Shown: positions 1 to 12,800 of the stretch, one piece after another
Layout of the letters: each line of letters starts with the position of its first letter
Position numbering within the stretch: the stretch's first letter is position 1
Assembly (NCBI RefSeq): GCF_023343835.1
Contig: NC_064472.1
Coordinates: forward strand, 45,641,799-45,705,798
Length of the DNA stretch: 64,000 bases
From: Lagopus muta
Lineage: Eukaryota; Chordata; Aves; Galliformes; Phasianidae
Direction of reading: 5' to 3'
Made by a program: the position numbers and the translations under genes
The notes under the pieces: model-generated
The model's input: the letters and a program-made list of their open reading frames with translations, nothing else
Told to the model about the DNA's origin: nothing
Databases searched by the model: none

Positions 1-226
1 CAAGGCATTGTGGGTGAAAGAAAGAAAGTCAAGCATCAGAATATGTTCCCCAGAGCAGTGGTCAGGTCACCAAGTTTGCTGAAGTGCAAGGATCATTTGG
101 ACAATACTCTCATAAGCAGGCTTTAAATTTTGGGTGGTCCCTTGTGGAGCTAGGAGTTGGACTCAATGATCTTGGTGATCACGGTGGGCCATTCTATGAT
201 TTCATGATTCTATGATTCTGTGATCA
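1..226 (+). mobile_element. CR1 LINE 3' end
   Basis: Matches the older CR1 3' region: AGGATCATTTGGACAATACTCTC, then GGAGTTGGACTCAATGATCTTG, ending in ATTCTATGATT-type repeats at about 226. Its 5' part lies before the window or was never copied. Confidence 0.85.
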
Positions 227-1846
227 AAGCACACAGACTATGTTTGCCATGTTAGGAGTAAAGAAACCAACCAACCAACCAAACAAACAACTTATCTTAA
301 GGATAAGACATTTTCCTATCTCTCCAGATTTCCCCTTTTTTCCTTGACATAGCGATGCTTCAGAGATGTGTCAAAATTTATTCTGTCCCAGCTTACCTGT
401 GCTTTAGAAGTTATATGTGCTCTCCATACTCAAAAATAAACTCTAGTGCAACCATGCCAAGCAGATTATAGAATATACCAAGAGACCTCCAAGATCAAGT
501 CCAACCACCAACCTGTCCTATCATGTGCTGTCACTAAACCATGTCCCATAGTGTCTCTTTATAATTGTAATTGGTGATTAAAATTGGGCTGAATAATGCT
601 GTATACTATTTTACAAATTATTTAATTATGAATGAAATAGATAAAATCTGAATACATTCATTTTCCCCTCTAAACTGTAGCTTCAGGAAGATTTATTTAA
701 AGAAGAAACAGGAATAAAACAGAGAAAAGGGGGAAGAAGAAACAAAATAACACAGAGATTTGCAAACTAAAGGAGCACAAGAGCTCTATATGAACAATAA
801 AGAGATCAAAATTGAGAGACACAACTGTAGACTCTTCCTACAAGATATCACCAACATGTTTAACTAAACAAGATTCAACTGTAGCTTCATCAAAGGAATC
901 ATCAGTTAAATAAACAGCATGCAGATTATAAAATAATTTATCCATATCTTGGCAAAATACAAGTTTTTAAATCACAGCACCCTATGGGTGACAATAAAAA
1001 CAAGACTGTAAGAGCTGTCATTGTTAAAAAAATTTGGAACTCTGCTTTCTTTTTTTTTTCTTGGGCTCACATTATCATTTAAATACGGTTTCATTTGCAG
1101 TTATCCAGTAGAAAGAGATCAATCTGTTCTGAGTCAGGCTAAGTCCAAACTGCTCACTTTGTAAATACTGCTTCTCCATATTACCTATACTAGGTGTTAC
1201 TTTTGCACGTTTACTTAAAATGTCCTCCATTGACAAATGTTTGATATGAAAACATCAGAAATGCAAGTATCATTACTAAAATAAGGACTTTTTTAAAAGT
1301 ATTGCAAGTAAATATTAAGATTTCTACTTAATGTGTATATATATTCAGAAGCTTCTTATCAAGTAGATTTAATCAGTGTCTTGAGCTCAGGAATGTGGCA
1401 AGGAGACCCAAGAGAGTGTTTTCTACATTCCTAATTGACTAAACTTCAAGAAGCAGAAATCAAATCATCAGAAGTCAAGAATCGAACATCCAAATTAGCT
1501 GCTATTCATACGGCCCAGTTTCATTTGAGACACTCAGCTGGAAATGATCACATTTGTCTGCAAATCTGAATTTCTTGTAGGCAAATAAAAGAGAATAATG
1601 CATACTGGGGTGGAAAATTAGGGAAAAGACTGTAATATGTTTTAAAATTATATTGCATTCATTTTCAACATCCCAGGATTTTCGTTTTGTTTTATCGTGG
1701 TTATGTCTACATGTCTATTATGCTTAATATTTCCTTAACAAAGTCCACTACTTAAGTTTTCAAAGGGCTAAGGAGGATTAAAATAAAAGCTGTTTTCTTA
1801 TAAATGCATGAATTTAGAATTATATGGTGTACGAAGAACATTTTTC
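227..1846. other. AT-rich intergenic DNA
   Basis: Apart from the small CR1 piece at 480-556, I recognise no gene, RNA or repeat here. Confidence 0.7.
480..556 (-). mobile_element. Short CR1 LINE fragment
   Basis: ACCTCCAAGATCAAGTCCAAC and TGTCACTAAACCATGTCCCA are the reverse complement of a block near the CR1 3' end. Both ends are lost. Confidence 0.65.
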
Positions 1847-2062
1847 TGAGGGAGGGAAAGAGGGAGAACGGTCAACAGTGGGTGAGAAGTGATGGAGAAA
1901 AGAGAGATAGTGAGAGGTAGAAGACAGGAGGGGAGAAAGAGAAGTGAGAAGCTGAGTGAGAGGGTATGAAAGAGAGTAGGAAGAAAGAGAATGGAGAGGA
2001 TAAGGGGAGGGCGAAGAGGGAAGGAAAAGTGTGTGAAGGAGAAAGAGGGAAGGAAAGATGAA
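1847..2062 (+). repeat. Polypurine (GA/GGA-rich) tract
   Basis: About 215 bp almost wholly A and G on the + strand, made of irregular GAGGGA, GAAAGAGA and GGAAGGAAA units with a few C/T interruptions. Ser/Leu/Pro-rich minus-strand ORFs here are only this tract read in other frames. Confidence 0.95.
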
Positions 2063-3784
2063 CAATCAAATGGAAAATGATTTCAGACATCTAATCAGCA
2101 ATTTCCTTATGAGAAGAAAAAGTATCTTTACAAGAAAAACAAACTTTGTTTTTCTGCCATATTTTTTCCTATCCTGCTAAATCAATTTTCATTTTCATTT
2201 TTCTAAAACTCATTCAAAAACTGAACTTTTTCCCTTTTTGCTGTCAGTGCCAGCCAGCCATAACCTCAATGCAATGAACTCATTTGCCATGTCAGAGGCT
2301 GCTGCATTTGGACTTTAGTGCTGCAAAATCATAGACACTTCCAAAAATGTCCTTCTGCCAGTAACCATGTCAGTGAGTCCAGGTGAAACAGACGTGGAGA
2401 TTAATCTCTTTGCCAAACATTCAGCTGTGAAATGGTGAATGGTTATTTAGGCTCAGTTCAGGCACTGTGAGGTAGTAAGCTGAAAAGCACATTTTTGTCA
2501 AGCAGTGTTTGAGGGTCATTCTGTATTTAATTGGTATGAGAAGAATCAGCAATCTAATTATGATTTTAACTGGAGTACAGAAAAAAGCAAGAAGCAAGCA
2601 AAATAAAAAATGATAATAATGAAGACATTCCCTACAGACATCCCACCCCAATTTGTCGGTTCTGGGAGATGCAGTATGCAAGAGGCAGTTCTGTGAATTT
2701 ACTGTCTGTACTATATAAAGTAATCTAATATAGCCATTGATTAAAATGAAGACAGCATGTTATTAGGGTGCTGCTGGGCTATGGCTACTTTCTTTAAAAG
2801 ATTTTGATTTGGTTAATCACAGCTGCTTCTTTGAGATGCTGACTACGGACATCAAGCCGTACACTTTTGTCCTTCATGATATCTTGCAGCACACAATGTG
2901 GAATAATATGAATGAGGGCCTGAAAAATGTGATCAACATGGAACTAGAAGCCTCTACCAGAACAAGACAATCTGCAGGTGAGCCACAGACACGTGACAGG
3001 CTTTTGAAATCTTCCTAGTGAGTTGTCACTACCTCTGTGTAAATGAGCCTAACAGTCATTCAATGCTGTATACCGAATATGTATACTGAACTATATACTG
3101 TTTTTGAAGGATTTCTCTGAAACACTTTATCTTCACATGTCTCCTAAGTTGTAAGCAAAAGTACATGGAAAACACTCTGAAAATTAAGTGATGCTACTGT
3201 TCTCTGATTCATTCCTGTGTCAGAATATAGTTAGCATAGACTGAAATAGGTCAAGTTCTCTGTCAGTATTCCCAGTTGTCTTCCCTCATTCTTGTAAACT
3301 TGTGTCCAAACTATATCCTGCTATTCTCAAGGACATCTATGCTGTATTATCTCCGTTTCTGTACAGCAAAATTAGCCCTGTGGAATGGCCAGGATGCAGG
3401 AGATGTACATTGCTTTGGCAATAATAGTCATTTTGCTGGCTCTAGCTTACCAGCACAGTACAGCTTTCAATTCCTCTTCTCACTGTTACGGTCAGGAGAC
3501 AAGAAAAGTGTATGGCGGTATGATTGGAACTATAATTGCATCCTATCACGTGGATCTTGCATCATGCTGACTAGAGCAATTTAAAGCACAAAATAACTCA
3601 GTATGATATTAACCTTTCATGTTTGTTTTTTTTTTAATAAATATATATTGTTTCAATTAAATCTTCAATTTTTCCCATTAAAATGGGAATAAAGCCCATT
3701 TCTAAGAATTAATTATTTTCATTATAGCAGTAAGAAGCTTCAAGTAGTTATGTATTCATTTGTTTTCTAATGGCACATGAGAAC
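2063..3784. other. Intergenic DNA with one exon-like segment
   Basis: 2801-2977 on the + strand is open, lies between an AG and a CAG/GTGAGC, and its length is a multiple of three. A short hydrophobic frame at 3391-3570 is followed by AATAAA near 3638. Neither matches a family I know; both may be chance. The rest is plain AT-rich sequence. Confidence 0.4.
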
Positions 3785-4556
3785 CTAAATAAGTTTAATA
3801 TATCCAGGAGCAAGGTGCTGCATTTGGATCAGGGAAATCCTATACGTGTTCACAGACTGGCAGAAGAACTCCATGAGAGCAGCCCTAATGAGAAGGACTT
3901 AGGGGTTCTGGTAGATGAAATACTGGACATGACCCAGCAATCTTGTCCAGATTGCAGCCTGGAAGGTCAACAGTATCCTGGGCTGCATTAAAAAATGGGT
4001 GGCAGCAGGAAAAAGGGTCCTCTCTATTCTGCCCCATTGAGGGCTGATCTGGAGTACTGCATCCAGATCTGGGGCCTCCAACACAGGAGGGATGTGGAGC
4101 TTTTGGACAGGGTCCAGAGAAGGGCCATGAAGATGATCATGGGGCTGGAACATCGCTCCTATGGTGACGGGCTGAGGGAGCTGGGCCTATTTACTCTGGA
4201 GAAGAGAGGACTACAGGCAGACCTCATTACTGCCTTCCAGTATTTAAAAGACTATAAACAGGAGAGAAGTCAACATTTTACAGAGGTAGATAGTGATAGG
4301 ACAAGGGGGAAACTTAAAACTAGGGGATGAAAGATATAGTTTAGATATCAGGGGGAATGTTTTCACTGAGTGGTGAGGTGATGAAACCGGTTGCTCAGAG
4401 AAGTTGTGAATGCCCCATTGCTGGAGGTATTCAAGGCCAGATTGGGTTGTGTACTGGGCAGCCTGATCTAATACATTATGTCAGGAGGTTGGAACTTTAT
4501 GATTACGGAGGTCCTTTCCAACACAAACAATTATATGATTACATGATTCTGTGATA
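3785..4556 (+). mobile_element. CR1 LINE, C-terminal ORF2 and 3' UTR
   Basis: A 5'-truncated CR1 of about 770 bp. The readable part around 4030-4270 encodes the end of ORF2 ([31 protein letters not shown] and ITAFQYLK), a typical CR1 reverse transcriptase C-terminus. The 3' UTR then ends in ATTATATGATTACATGATT repeats. Stops and shifts break the frame, so it is dead. Confidence 0.93.
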
Positions 4557-7019
4557 TCTTTTGAAATACAATGAAAAGCTCATTCCAATTGACAAAACAA
4601 AACTGCACAAGGTGATTTTATTATAAACTGTAGTTGAGAAATGCTCACAGTACCTTTGCTGTAGCTATTTCTCAACCATCCAGAAACAGAGCCAAATACT
4701 TTATGACAGCTAGAAGACCAAAACAAAGTAATTCACACTAAGTCTATGGGAATCAAGGACTTTGCCAGTCCTCTGTCCCTGCAGTCACCTCTATAGAAAA
4801 GTAGAGCTCTCTCCAACGTTTTGCTGAAATACATTTTCAGGTGCTGAGTGGCTCGTGGTGGCCCATTGGCTCTTCTTTGCAGAGAGGCAGAATGACCACA
4901 GATTACAGGATTTTTTTCTTTTTAATAGGTTAGTGACTAACAGATCTCTCAGGACTACTTCAACTCAAATCAGCTGAGCTTCAAGACTGCTTTGATCCTG
5001 CTGAGGGGCTGCTCCATGGATCAACACACACAAATCCAACCTTGCAGTTTATGTATTTTATCAGTCGAACTTAACATGCCAGATCTGCAGCCATCCCATT
5101 AAATTACATATATTTGAAAGTTATCGCCCTCTGAAAATTTGCATAAACATTCCATGCATATTTTATAGAAAAAATGACAAAACACATTTATAGAAAAGTG
5201 GTACGAAACAGCTGAATAGTTTTGGGGAAAAAATATGCAGGCCAATTATGACCACATTCACTTAGTGATAAAAGATAATGAGTTAGAAAAATGATGATAT
5301 TAATGTTATCTGTTTTTTCAAGGACAAAGCTTGTGGAACTAGAACAAAATACCCTTTTAGAAGATAGAGTCATTAAGAAGCATTGCTCTTTTTAGGATCT
5401 TCAGAATAAAATGAGAAGTTACAGTTTTCTCAGTGATAACTTTTAAGTATATGTAACAAATGAAGACTATATTTTTGCCTATTATATGTAGTCTTGACCT
5501 GTTCCTTGAAGAACAATCAAACATACATACCTTTTTTCCCCCATTGCTCAGTGAGTTTTCATCATCACATTTTTAATAACACATGCAGAAACATATGCAT
5601 ACTCTTTAGTATCTATTTAAGTACTAATTTGTACGTTGTTGCTTTGCTCTTTAAATACTCAGGTGAATGAGGAGCATTCAGGAGAAGCTAGTGTTTTACA
5701 GTCCTTTAAAACCAAGCTTTGTTTCCAGTAACAATAGAGAAAAGTGGTCCTTTTCCATTAGATATGAAGTTTCTAAATATATTTGTCAACTGCTTTTTAA
5801 AAAGTTGCATTAAAAGTTGGTTCTGTCTTAACATACTGGGGAAGAAAGCATACATATGTACAAAATACAGATTTGCCTAAAATATGTGTTAAATACTGAA
5901 ATGTATACTTTCAGTCCTGGAGTAGTTGCATTGCACTATGAATAACTTGTTACAAGAGGAAGGACACAGTATGTAACTGCAAGAAGATACGTACAAATTG
6001 CTACAGTGGTCACTTCTTATTAACTATATCCATCCCTGCTGGGAAGATCTGTTAAAATCCTTTCAGATAGCAGACAGGAATGTAGGATTATTCAAGCCAT
6101 TGCCCAGCCAAAAACAACTTACTGCATCCTGCCCTCCTACTGGCTACAGATGTATCCTACTAAACTAATAGAAGACACACTGCTTAGGCATCTCTGCAGT
6201 TGTGCCAAATGTACTGGGAAAATATGTTAACATAAATAAACTCTTTTGGCCATTTTCATGTGCAGGGAGTACAATTTGAGTCAGTAAAAGACACTCAAAC
6301 ACTGGAAAAGCAGAAGGGCAATGGGCTACGTCAAAAGATATCTTTGATACTACTCAATGTAGTAAGTCTGAGTTTTCTTTCTCGTCATGATCCAGAGGCA
6401 AGCAGTTAATGTTCATGTGTTGGATCAAGCATGTCAGTTTTAGGCATTTTAGTGCATAGATTGCAAACTATAGATGTGCTCAATATTTGGCTGACAATCA
6501 TTTCATATTCTCAATATAAAATATCCCTCTTCAGATAAGTGGAGTTTGACTGCTGAAGAACTAAACATTCAGGTACTGCATTTTGGGTCTTCCTCTGTGA
6601 TGATATGTTAGGCTTTCATTGTCATAGATGGCAAACACATAAAAAGAGAATTCCATGAGTTTTCTCAGTAACTGGGATTACAGTTCAAGTCATTCTCTGT
6701 TACATTTCTTTAAAAAGTTGAAATAGGCTATGTCTTTGAAACTGATTACATCAGTAATATCTGCATTTACAGCCTTTAAGTGAATGCTTCTTTGAAAAAA
6801 AAAAAAAAAAAAAAAAAAGATATCTTTATAGCCTATAGATGAAAAACTTGATGGAAAAAGAGAAGCACAGCTCTAAAAATCATGGTTCAACATGAGAATT
6901 TTTGTATATACGCAGCAAAATTTCAGAGAATTTTGCATAGTACAGTAGAGAGATTATGCTCAAGAGTCTGTACACCAATTCATGGATCAAGAGGAACAAG
7001 CAGTAGGAGTTGCAGACAT
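4557..7019. other. Intergenic DNA, nothing recognised
   Basis: AT-rich; only an A24 tract stands out. No coding or RNA feature seen. Confidence 0.7.
6795..6818 (+). repeat. (A)24 tract
   Basis: Uninterrupted A run. No LINE or SINE body is recognisable upstream of it. Confidence 0.95.
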
Positions 7020-8005
7020 GTACATGCCAACAGGGCTATGAGACTATGAAGTCACTGGCATAACTGAAATGTGGTAGGATGACTCTCATGACTGGAATGT
7101 AGAAATAGATGAGTATAAACTCTTTAGGACAGGCAGTGTAGAAGGAGAGGGGATGCTGCCCTCTAAATGAGTGACGACCTGGACTTCCACCTGGGATAGA
7201 AGAGGAGCTGACAAAGAGCTTATGGATTAGGGCTAAAGGGAAAGCAGGGGAATGAGGCACCATAGTGGGGGTCTGCTACAGGCCACCTGATCAGGAAGAG
7301 CAAGTGAATGAGGCCCTCTACAGAAAAATAGAAGTAGCTATACATTCATAAAAGACGGGGACTTCAACCACCTTGATATCTGTTGGAGGTACAACATGGA
7401 GGTGCACCAGAAATCAAAGAGGTTCCTGGAATATGCTGATGATAACTTCCTCTACCAAGTAGTACAGGAAAACAAGAAAAGGGACTATGCTGCACCTTGT
7501 CCTTACAAACGGGCAGGGACTGGTGAGTAATGTGAAGCTCAAGGGCAGCCTTGATTTTAGCGACCACAAAATTGCAGAATTCAAAATCCTTAGGCTGTCA
7601 AAGAGGGTGTGCAGCAAGCTTGCCACTGTGGACTTCAGGAGAGCAGACTTTGAACTCTTCAGGGAACTGCTTGTCAGTGTGACAAGGGAGAAAGCCCTGG
7701 AGAGAAGAGATGCCCAAGAGGGCTTGTCGGTATTCAAGAGCCATCTCCTCCGAATCCAGAAGCAGGGAAAGGGTAGATTTAGACTAGATATTAAGAAGAA
7801 ATTCTTTACTGAGAGAGTGGTAAGACACAGAAACAGCTCAAAGAGACTGTAAATGTCCCCTCCCTGGAGGTGTTCAAAGCCATGTTAGGTGGGGCTTTGA
7901 GCAACCTGGTGTAGAGGGAGATGTCCCTGCCTATAGCAGGGGGATTAGAAATATGTGATCTTAAAGGACACTTCCAACCCAAACCATTCTATGATTCTAT
8001 GATTT
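7020..8005 (+). mobile_element. CR1 LINE, endonuclease-side fragment fused to the 3' end
   Basis: Two CR1 parts are joined. From about 7020 to 7745 is ORF2 sequence from the endonuclease to the RT linker; the frame at 7487-7745 reads VDFRRADFELFRELL and LSVFKSHLL. From about 7770 to 8005 is the 3' UTR, ending in ATTCTATGATTCTATGATTT. The whole reverse transcriptase region is missing between them. Several stops break the coding part. Confidence 0.85.
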
Positions 8006-8427
8006 TCTGCACTTCCCTCTTTCACACAGAGAAACTTTTCTTAGCATCTTTTATAATCTTTTCTCTTTCATGTAATAATATAATGATAAAATCATGACAA
8101 AAGAGCCATGAGCTTAAATAATTATGCTTGAAATTGATAACTATCTTTTAAACTATGTATCATTTGACTGACGAATCAAATAATTTAGTTTGATTGATTC
8201 AATCTGTTTCAAATTAATTAAATATAAAAGAAATATTTACTCTTCAACTTCAGAGCAAGGTACCATCCCATTTCTCAAGCTTTCTAGAATGACAAGAAAA
8301 GATTGCATTTTTCTTCCATTCTGTTTCTGTTCTAACATTTTTTTATTTTGTATTTTTTTCACGCAGCTTTTTCTCTTACACATATCTCTTACAAACCCTT
8401 TCATTTACTAATCTCTCACTTTATTCC

Positions 8428-8432
<5 letters not shown>

Positions 8433-8460
<28 letters not shown>
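8433..8460 (+). repeat. (T)28 tract
   Basis: Uninterrupted T run after a T/C-rich region; explains the Phe-rich ORF across it. Confidence 0.95.
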
Positions 8461-9806
8461 ATTTTATTTTCCTGGCATTGTTCCAAATGTTTTGACCTGT
8501 CCTCCCACTTATGTCTTTGCTCTTTTACAATCTGCTTTTCAGCTTCTTTGCTTCAGCATTCCTAAATTCAATAGCTGTCCTTAATGATTACAGACACCTT
8601 TAGTACTTACTGCTCAAGAAGCTACTTTTTATCTGTAATTGTTACGTGGTGCCAGACAAGACCGTATTAATGGCATATGAATGTGTTGGTTGATGGTCAG
8701 TAGTGGATGCTTTCTGGTTCTCTTTAACTTACTCATCAGTACTATAAAATTCAGTGTTGCTGGGCTCACTTTCTTTCCTTCTCCAAGGGGAGGCAGTTAT
8801 AGGAAATCTGACAATAAGTTCATCCATAAGTAGAACAGATTCTTTCTTCCTTTGAACCACTTACAAACAGCCACAGGATCTGTGAAAATTCTCTAGCTCC
8901 TTCTACTAAACGCTGACCAGATTTCTGCTTCTTTTTTCCCACCGACACCAAATTTTATGCTTTACTGGTTTGTTCAGGCCATTGGATTATTATTCTGTCA
9001 GCGTTCTTACCTTAAACTTTTCCACTCAGGGTGACTACTGACTCTGTATCTAAGTAGTCCACAAACAGGCGGAATATTTGTGAGGGGACTAGGGCTGTAG
9101 GTAGGTAGGGGCATACTGTTAAATATGAAAACGTGCTTATGAAATACATGTGTCACACACACCTGCCCCTTGCTGAGGTGTCCAATAATTATTATATAAA
9201 ATAGTTGAGGTGTTTGAATAATATTATCCTAAATTAAAACGGTAAATTATTAAGCACAGTGATACTCGAGACAATAACAAAATTCTCTACACAAAGTCTG
9301 TGTTTTGTTTGTTTGTTTGCTTGCTTTTCAGTTTACTGCTACTGTCATTGACATTTGAGATTACTGTGTGGGTAGAAATATTACAGAAGATATAAATAAG
9401 AGCAATGATCCAAACTGGGTTTTTAGGCTCCGAAGCTATGTGAAGATAATTCAATATCTTACATCAGATGAGTGAAGTGAGGATAAGGTATCACAGCACT
9501 GATGACACCGGTTAAAAAAAAAAACAAAACCAAAAACATTTATTTCTTTCCCCTTTTCTATCATTTTTAAGAATAGTGCCACCATCCCTTCAGTACACAT
9601 GGTTTGCAACTACCAATTACCTTTAGAAGTATATTTATTTTTTGCACACAAACAGTACAGAATATGTGTCTCTACGTATATTTCTGCATTTCCACCTGTA
9701 AAGTAAGTTTCTCTAAGTAATAGAGTCCTACTCATCAGATAATAATTTCACAATTTAGAAAAAAATGAGTATGCAGGATTTCTGAGTTCTTTTAGTAACC
9801 AGTCCC

Positions 9807-9852
9807 TTTGAACCAAAGCTTTTGTTAGCTTTGGTTTTGAACCAAAGCTTTT
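9807..9852 (+). repeat. 17-bp direct repeat with inverted core
   Basis: TTTGAACCAAAGCTTTT occurs at 9807-9823 and again at 9836-9852. The spacer holds AGCTTTGGTT, which is complementary to part of each copy, so either half could form a hairpin. Confidence 0.9.
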
Positions 9853-12800
9853 CTGTGAAACATCATCAAGGGATATAATTACACAGAACACAGTTTTGGC
9901 CCTATTTTGGCATAAACAGAAGGACCCTTCAGAAAAATCAAATGTATTTCTTTTAGAAAACCCTGAAACTAAGTTAATGGATTCTGCTGAGAGGCAAAAG
10001 ATATTAGTGTAGCAATGCAATACAAATGTTTTGTCTCAAAGCTGTCATAATCAGTGCACTCAGAAAGTGGCCCAGTGTCTTCAGCGTAGCCATTCCTTAA
10101 ATCTGCCTCATACTTGCTGCCTGTGTATAACTGCAACTCAGTCTATGTGAAGCTTTACCACCTTACAACTTAACTGAGTTACTGATGAAAGATTTTACCT
10201 CTTGTGGAAGATCTTACAAGATGCCAGTGCTCAGCATATCCCAGTAGAAAAAAATATCCATATTGTTAATCCAAAATGGGCTACCTATGAAGTGATGAAA
10301 AGCACAGCTTTTGAAACTCTAATCATGTTAAAAATTATACTCCATTTAAGTAAATATAATTCAAGCACTTTTCTTAAAATGCTTCCTATTGGTCAGTGTG
10401 ATAACTGTACATGCAAACTGTTTCCTGTATGTGTGTTAGAGCCTGTATCTGTTTCATTCCATGTCCATAGCATCCAACATTAATTTACAAAAATTAAATA
10501 TTTTTCTTTTCAACTAAATATATATATATATTTTTCCTAACCCTGTATTTATCCTCATTAGAGGTATGGGAGAATGCCATTCCACTTTTCCCTGTAATTT
10601 TCAGCTCATAGAAATATTTCAGAAAGCAGTATAGTCAGTTTGAGAATATTTTATTTTGAATATCTGGAGTATACCGCTTCCACAAACGTTTCTTAATATT
10701 GATTCTTAATATTAATTTAGCAAAAACATTCACTTCATTCTATATCAATGAAGTGAAATAGACCTTGTTAAGGGCCTCATGGAAGTCTTTTTATGATTGA
10801 CATATTTTTCTGGAGATCTGAAAATGACTATTCACTGTTCTAACCAAGTATACATATGAAGCAACATCACTTGAAATAAACGAAGAAAGAAAGGAAAAAT
10901 CTTGAACCTTAGTCATTAAAGTGACTGCACATTGACACCTGAATAAAGACAAATAAGCCTTACAGCATAGATATTTATTCCCAGTAAGAGATAATAAACT
11001 CTGTTTTTTCTCCTCTGCCATCTGGTCACTTTCAAGAGAGAATTTGTTTTGTAAGCAAGAGGTACCCCAAAAACCTGGGCTGAAACATATATCTGGAGAG
11101 AGCTAGAAAGGACACACTAATTTCTTTTTTTCTCAGACAGCCAAATAGATAGCTCCATATATTACTCTTTCTCTAAGCAAATCTTTTAGGTAGGCTTACA
11201 TTATATTGCCATTAAGGAACTTGCGAAATTGAAAATCATCTTTGACCAGCTAATCGTTGCCTAATATCCAGGAACACAGAAAGGATTAATTAAGATTTTA
11301 TTGAATTTTCAGCTCAAATACTACCTTTCAATAAATGTTCTGTCATTTCTCAAGCAATCTAATAAATTTCACAGTGATACTTTGCAAAATGCAGCTATTA
11401 GCGGAGACAACTTGTAGAGCTTCTGCTGTTCCAGATTTGTCAGAGCTCATCTTTAAAGGATGACTGTCATCCAAACCTCTGATTTACCTCTCTGGTTGAA
11501 CAGTTATTGGATACGAACACCTGGACCTGCATTGTTGATCAGACCAGAGAGCCATTCAAGCAATGTCATGTTAGGCAATTGTGGATTATTTCAAAGCTCC
11601 ACAGGAGCCAGACACTTCGAAAATTTACCCCTTAGTTTCCAGTAACCTCTACACAATAGTAATTAAGTCATAAGCTGTGCTGTCTAGTAAATCTAGCTTA
11701 TACCAGTGTATAAGCTCACAAGGAAGAATTTAGAAGAATTTAGGCGTTTAGTTTAAAAGAAAGGGTAAGGATCTGGCCACAAAAAAAATCATCATTTTCT
11801 TATTCACATCTCAGAACTTGTTGAGATATAAGAGAAAAGGGCAAACAAAACCATTATGTACTCTTATATATACATATTATAATTCAGAAGAAATTGAATA
11901 AGCACGCTTTCTTGACACTCAAATGACATCCAAGACTTTCTTTTTTGTGTGTGTGAGAACAGTTTTAAAAACTAGACATCAAAGTTGCAATATTCACAGT
12001 TAAGAAATGCTTCGTCTGTTCATTTGTGTACATTTTTTCTTCTACTTCTCAATCTTCAGCCTGCATTTAATTTCAATAGTCAGCTTAAAATGGTTATTCA
12101 AACAAAAATGGCATGTTTTATACAAATATCTTACAAAGTCTGTGTTCTTTTAACCAAAGATTAGTGCAACATGAAAAAGGTACTATGTGTACAAAAAATA
12201 ATCACCAGCTCCCTAACATCTTTGGTCTGCAAACTTTTCCAAAGGAAAACTTGTTGGAAATCTGCCACTAAATTAAAATGTCATACTTCCTTCCCTTCCC
12301 CACCTCAGACTGATTTAAACAAACAAAGCATTGTGAGGCATTCTGGTTACTTGTTGTTGTTTTGTTTTTTTTTCTATTCTAAGATGAAATTTTTTGGGGG
12401 GAGAGGGGAAAAAAAAAAAAAAAAGGAGGAAATAAATTATACCAGAAATTGGTATAATTTGGTTAGTTGTAATTGGATGGTGGAATTTGTTAGGTTACTG
12501 TTAAACTCCCAACCACAGTTGCTACCAGTTCTGTGTATAACTACACACTTTAGCAAAATATTGTTAGCCATTGTTAGTAACATACAATAAGCTTTACAAC
12601 AAGTCTTCAGGACTTGTTGTGAATTACTCTTTTTCTGTTACAATGAGATGAGATTTAATAATGTTTCTTGAATTAGACTGTTTAGATTTGTGACGTTAAC
12701 AACGAACTCTTGGAGTGATATGTAAAATGTGTAAAGTGTACTTCCTCTTAGTCCATTAATAAAACTTTGAAAATGAAGAATGTAGTGAACTGACATTTGT

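Noticed and set aside
1820..2090. Ser/Leu/Pro-rich minus-strand ORFs
   Set aside because: They are translations of the polypurine tract.
3995..4330. 111-codon ORF as a host gene
   Set aside because: It is the C-terminal end of CR1 ORF2 inside a truncated LINE.
12171..12590. 139-codon + strand ORF
   Set aside because: It is AT-rich, includes a poly-A/Lys tract, and has no domain or gene-like signals.
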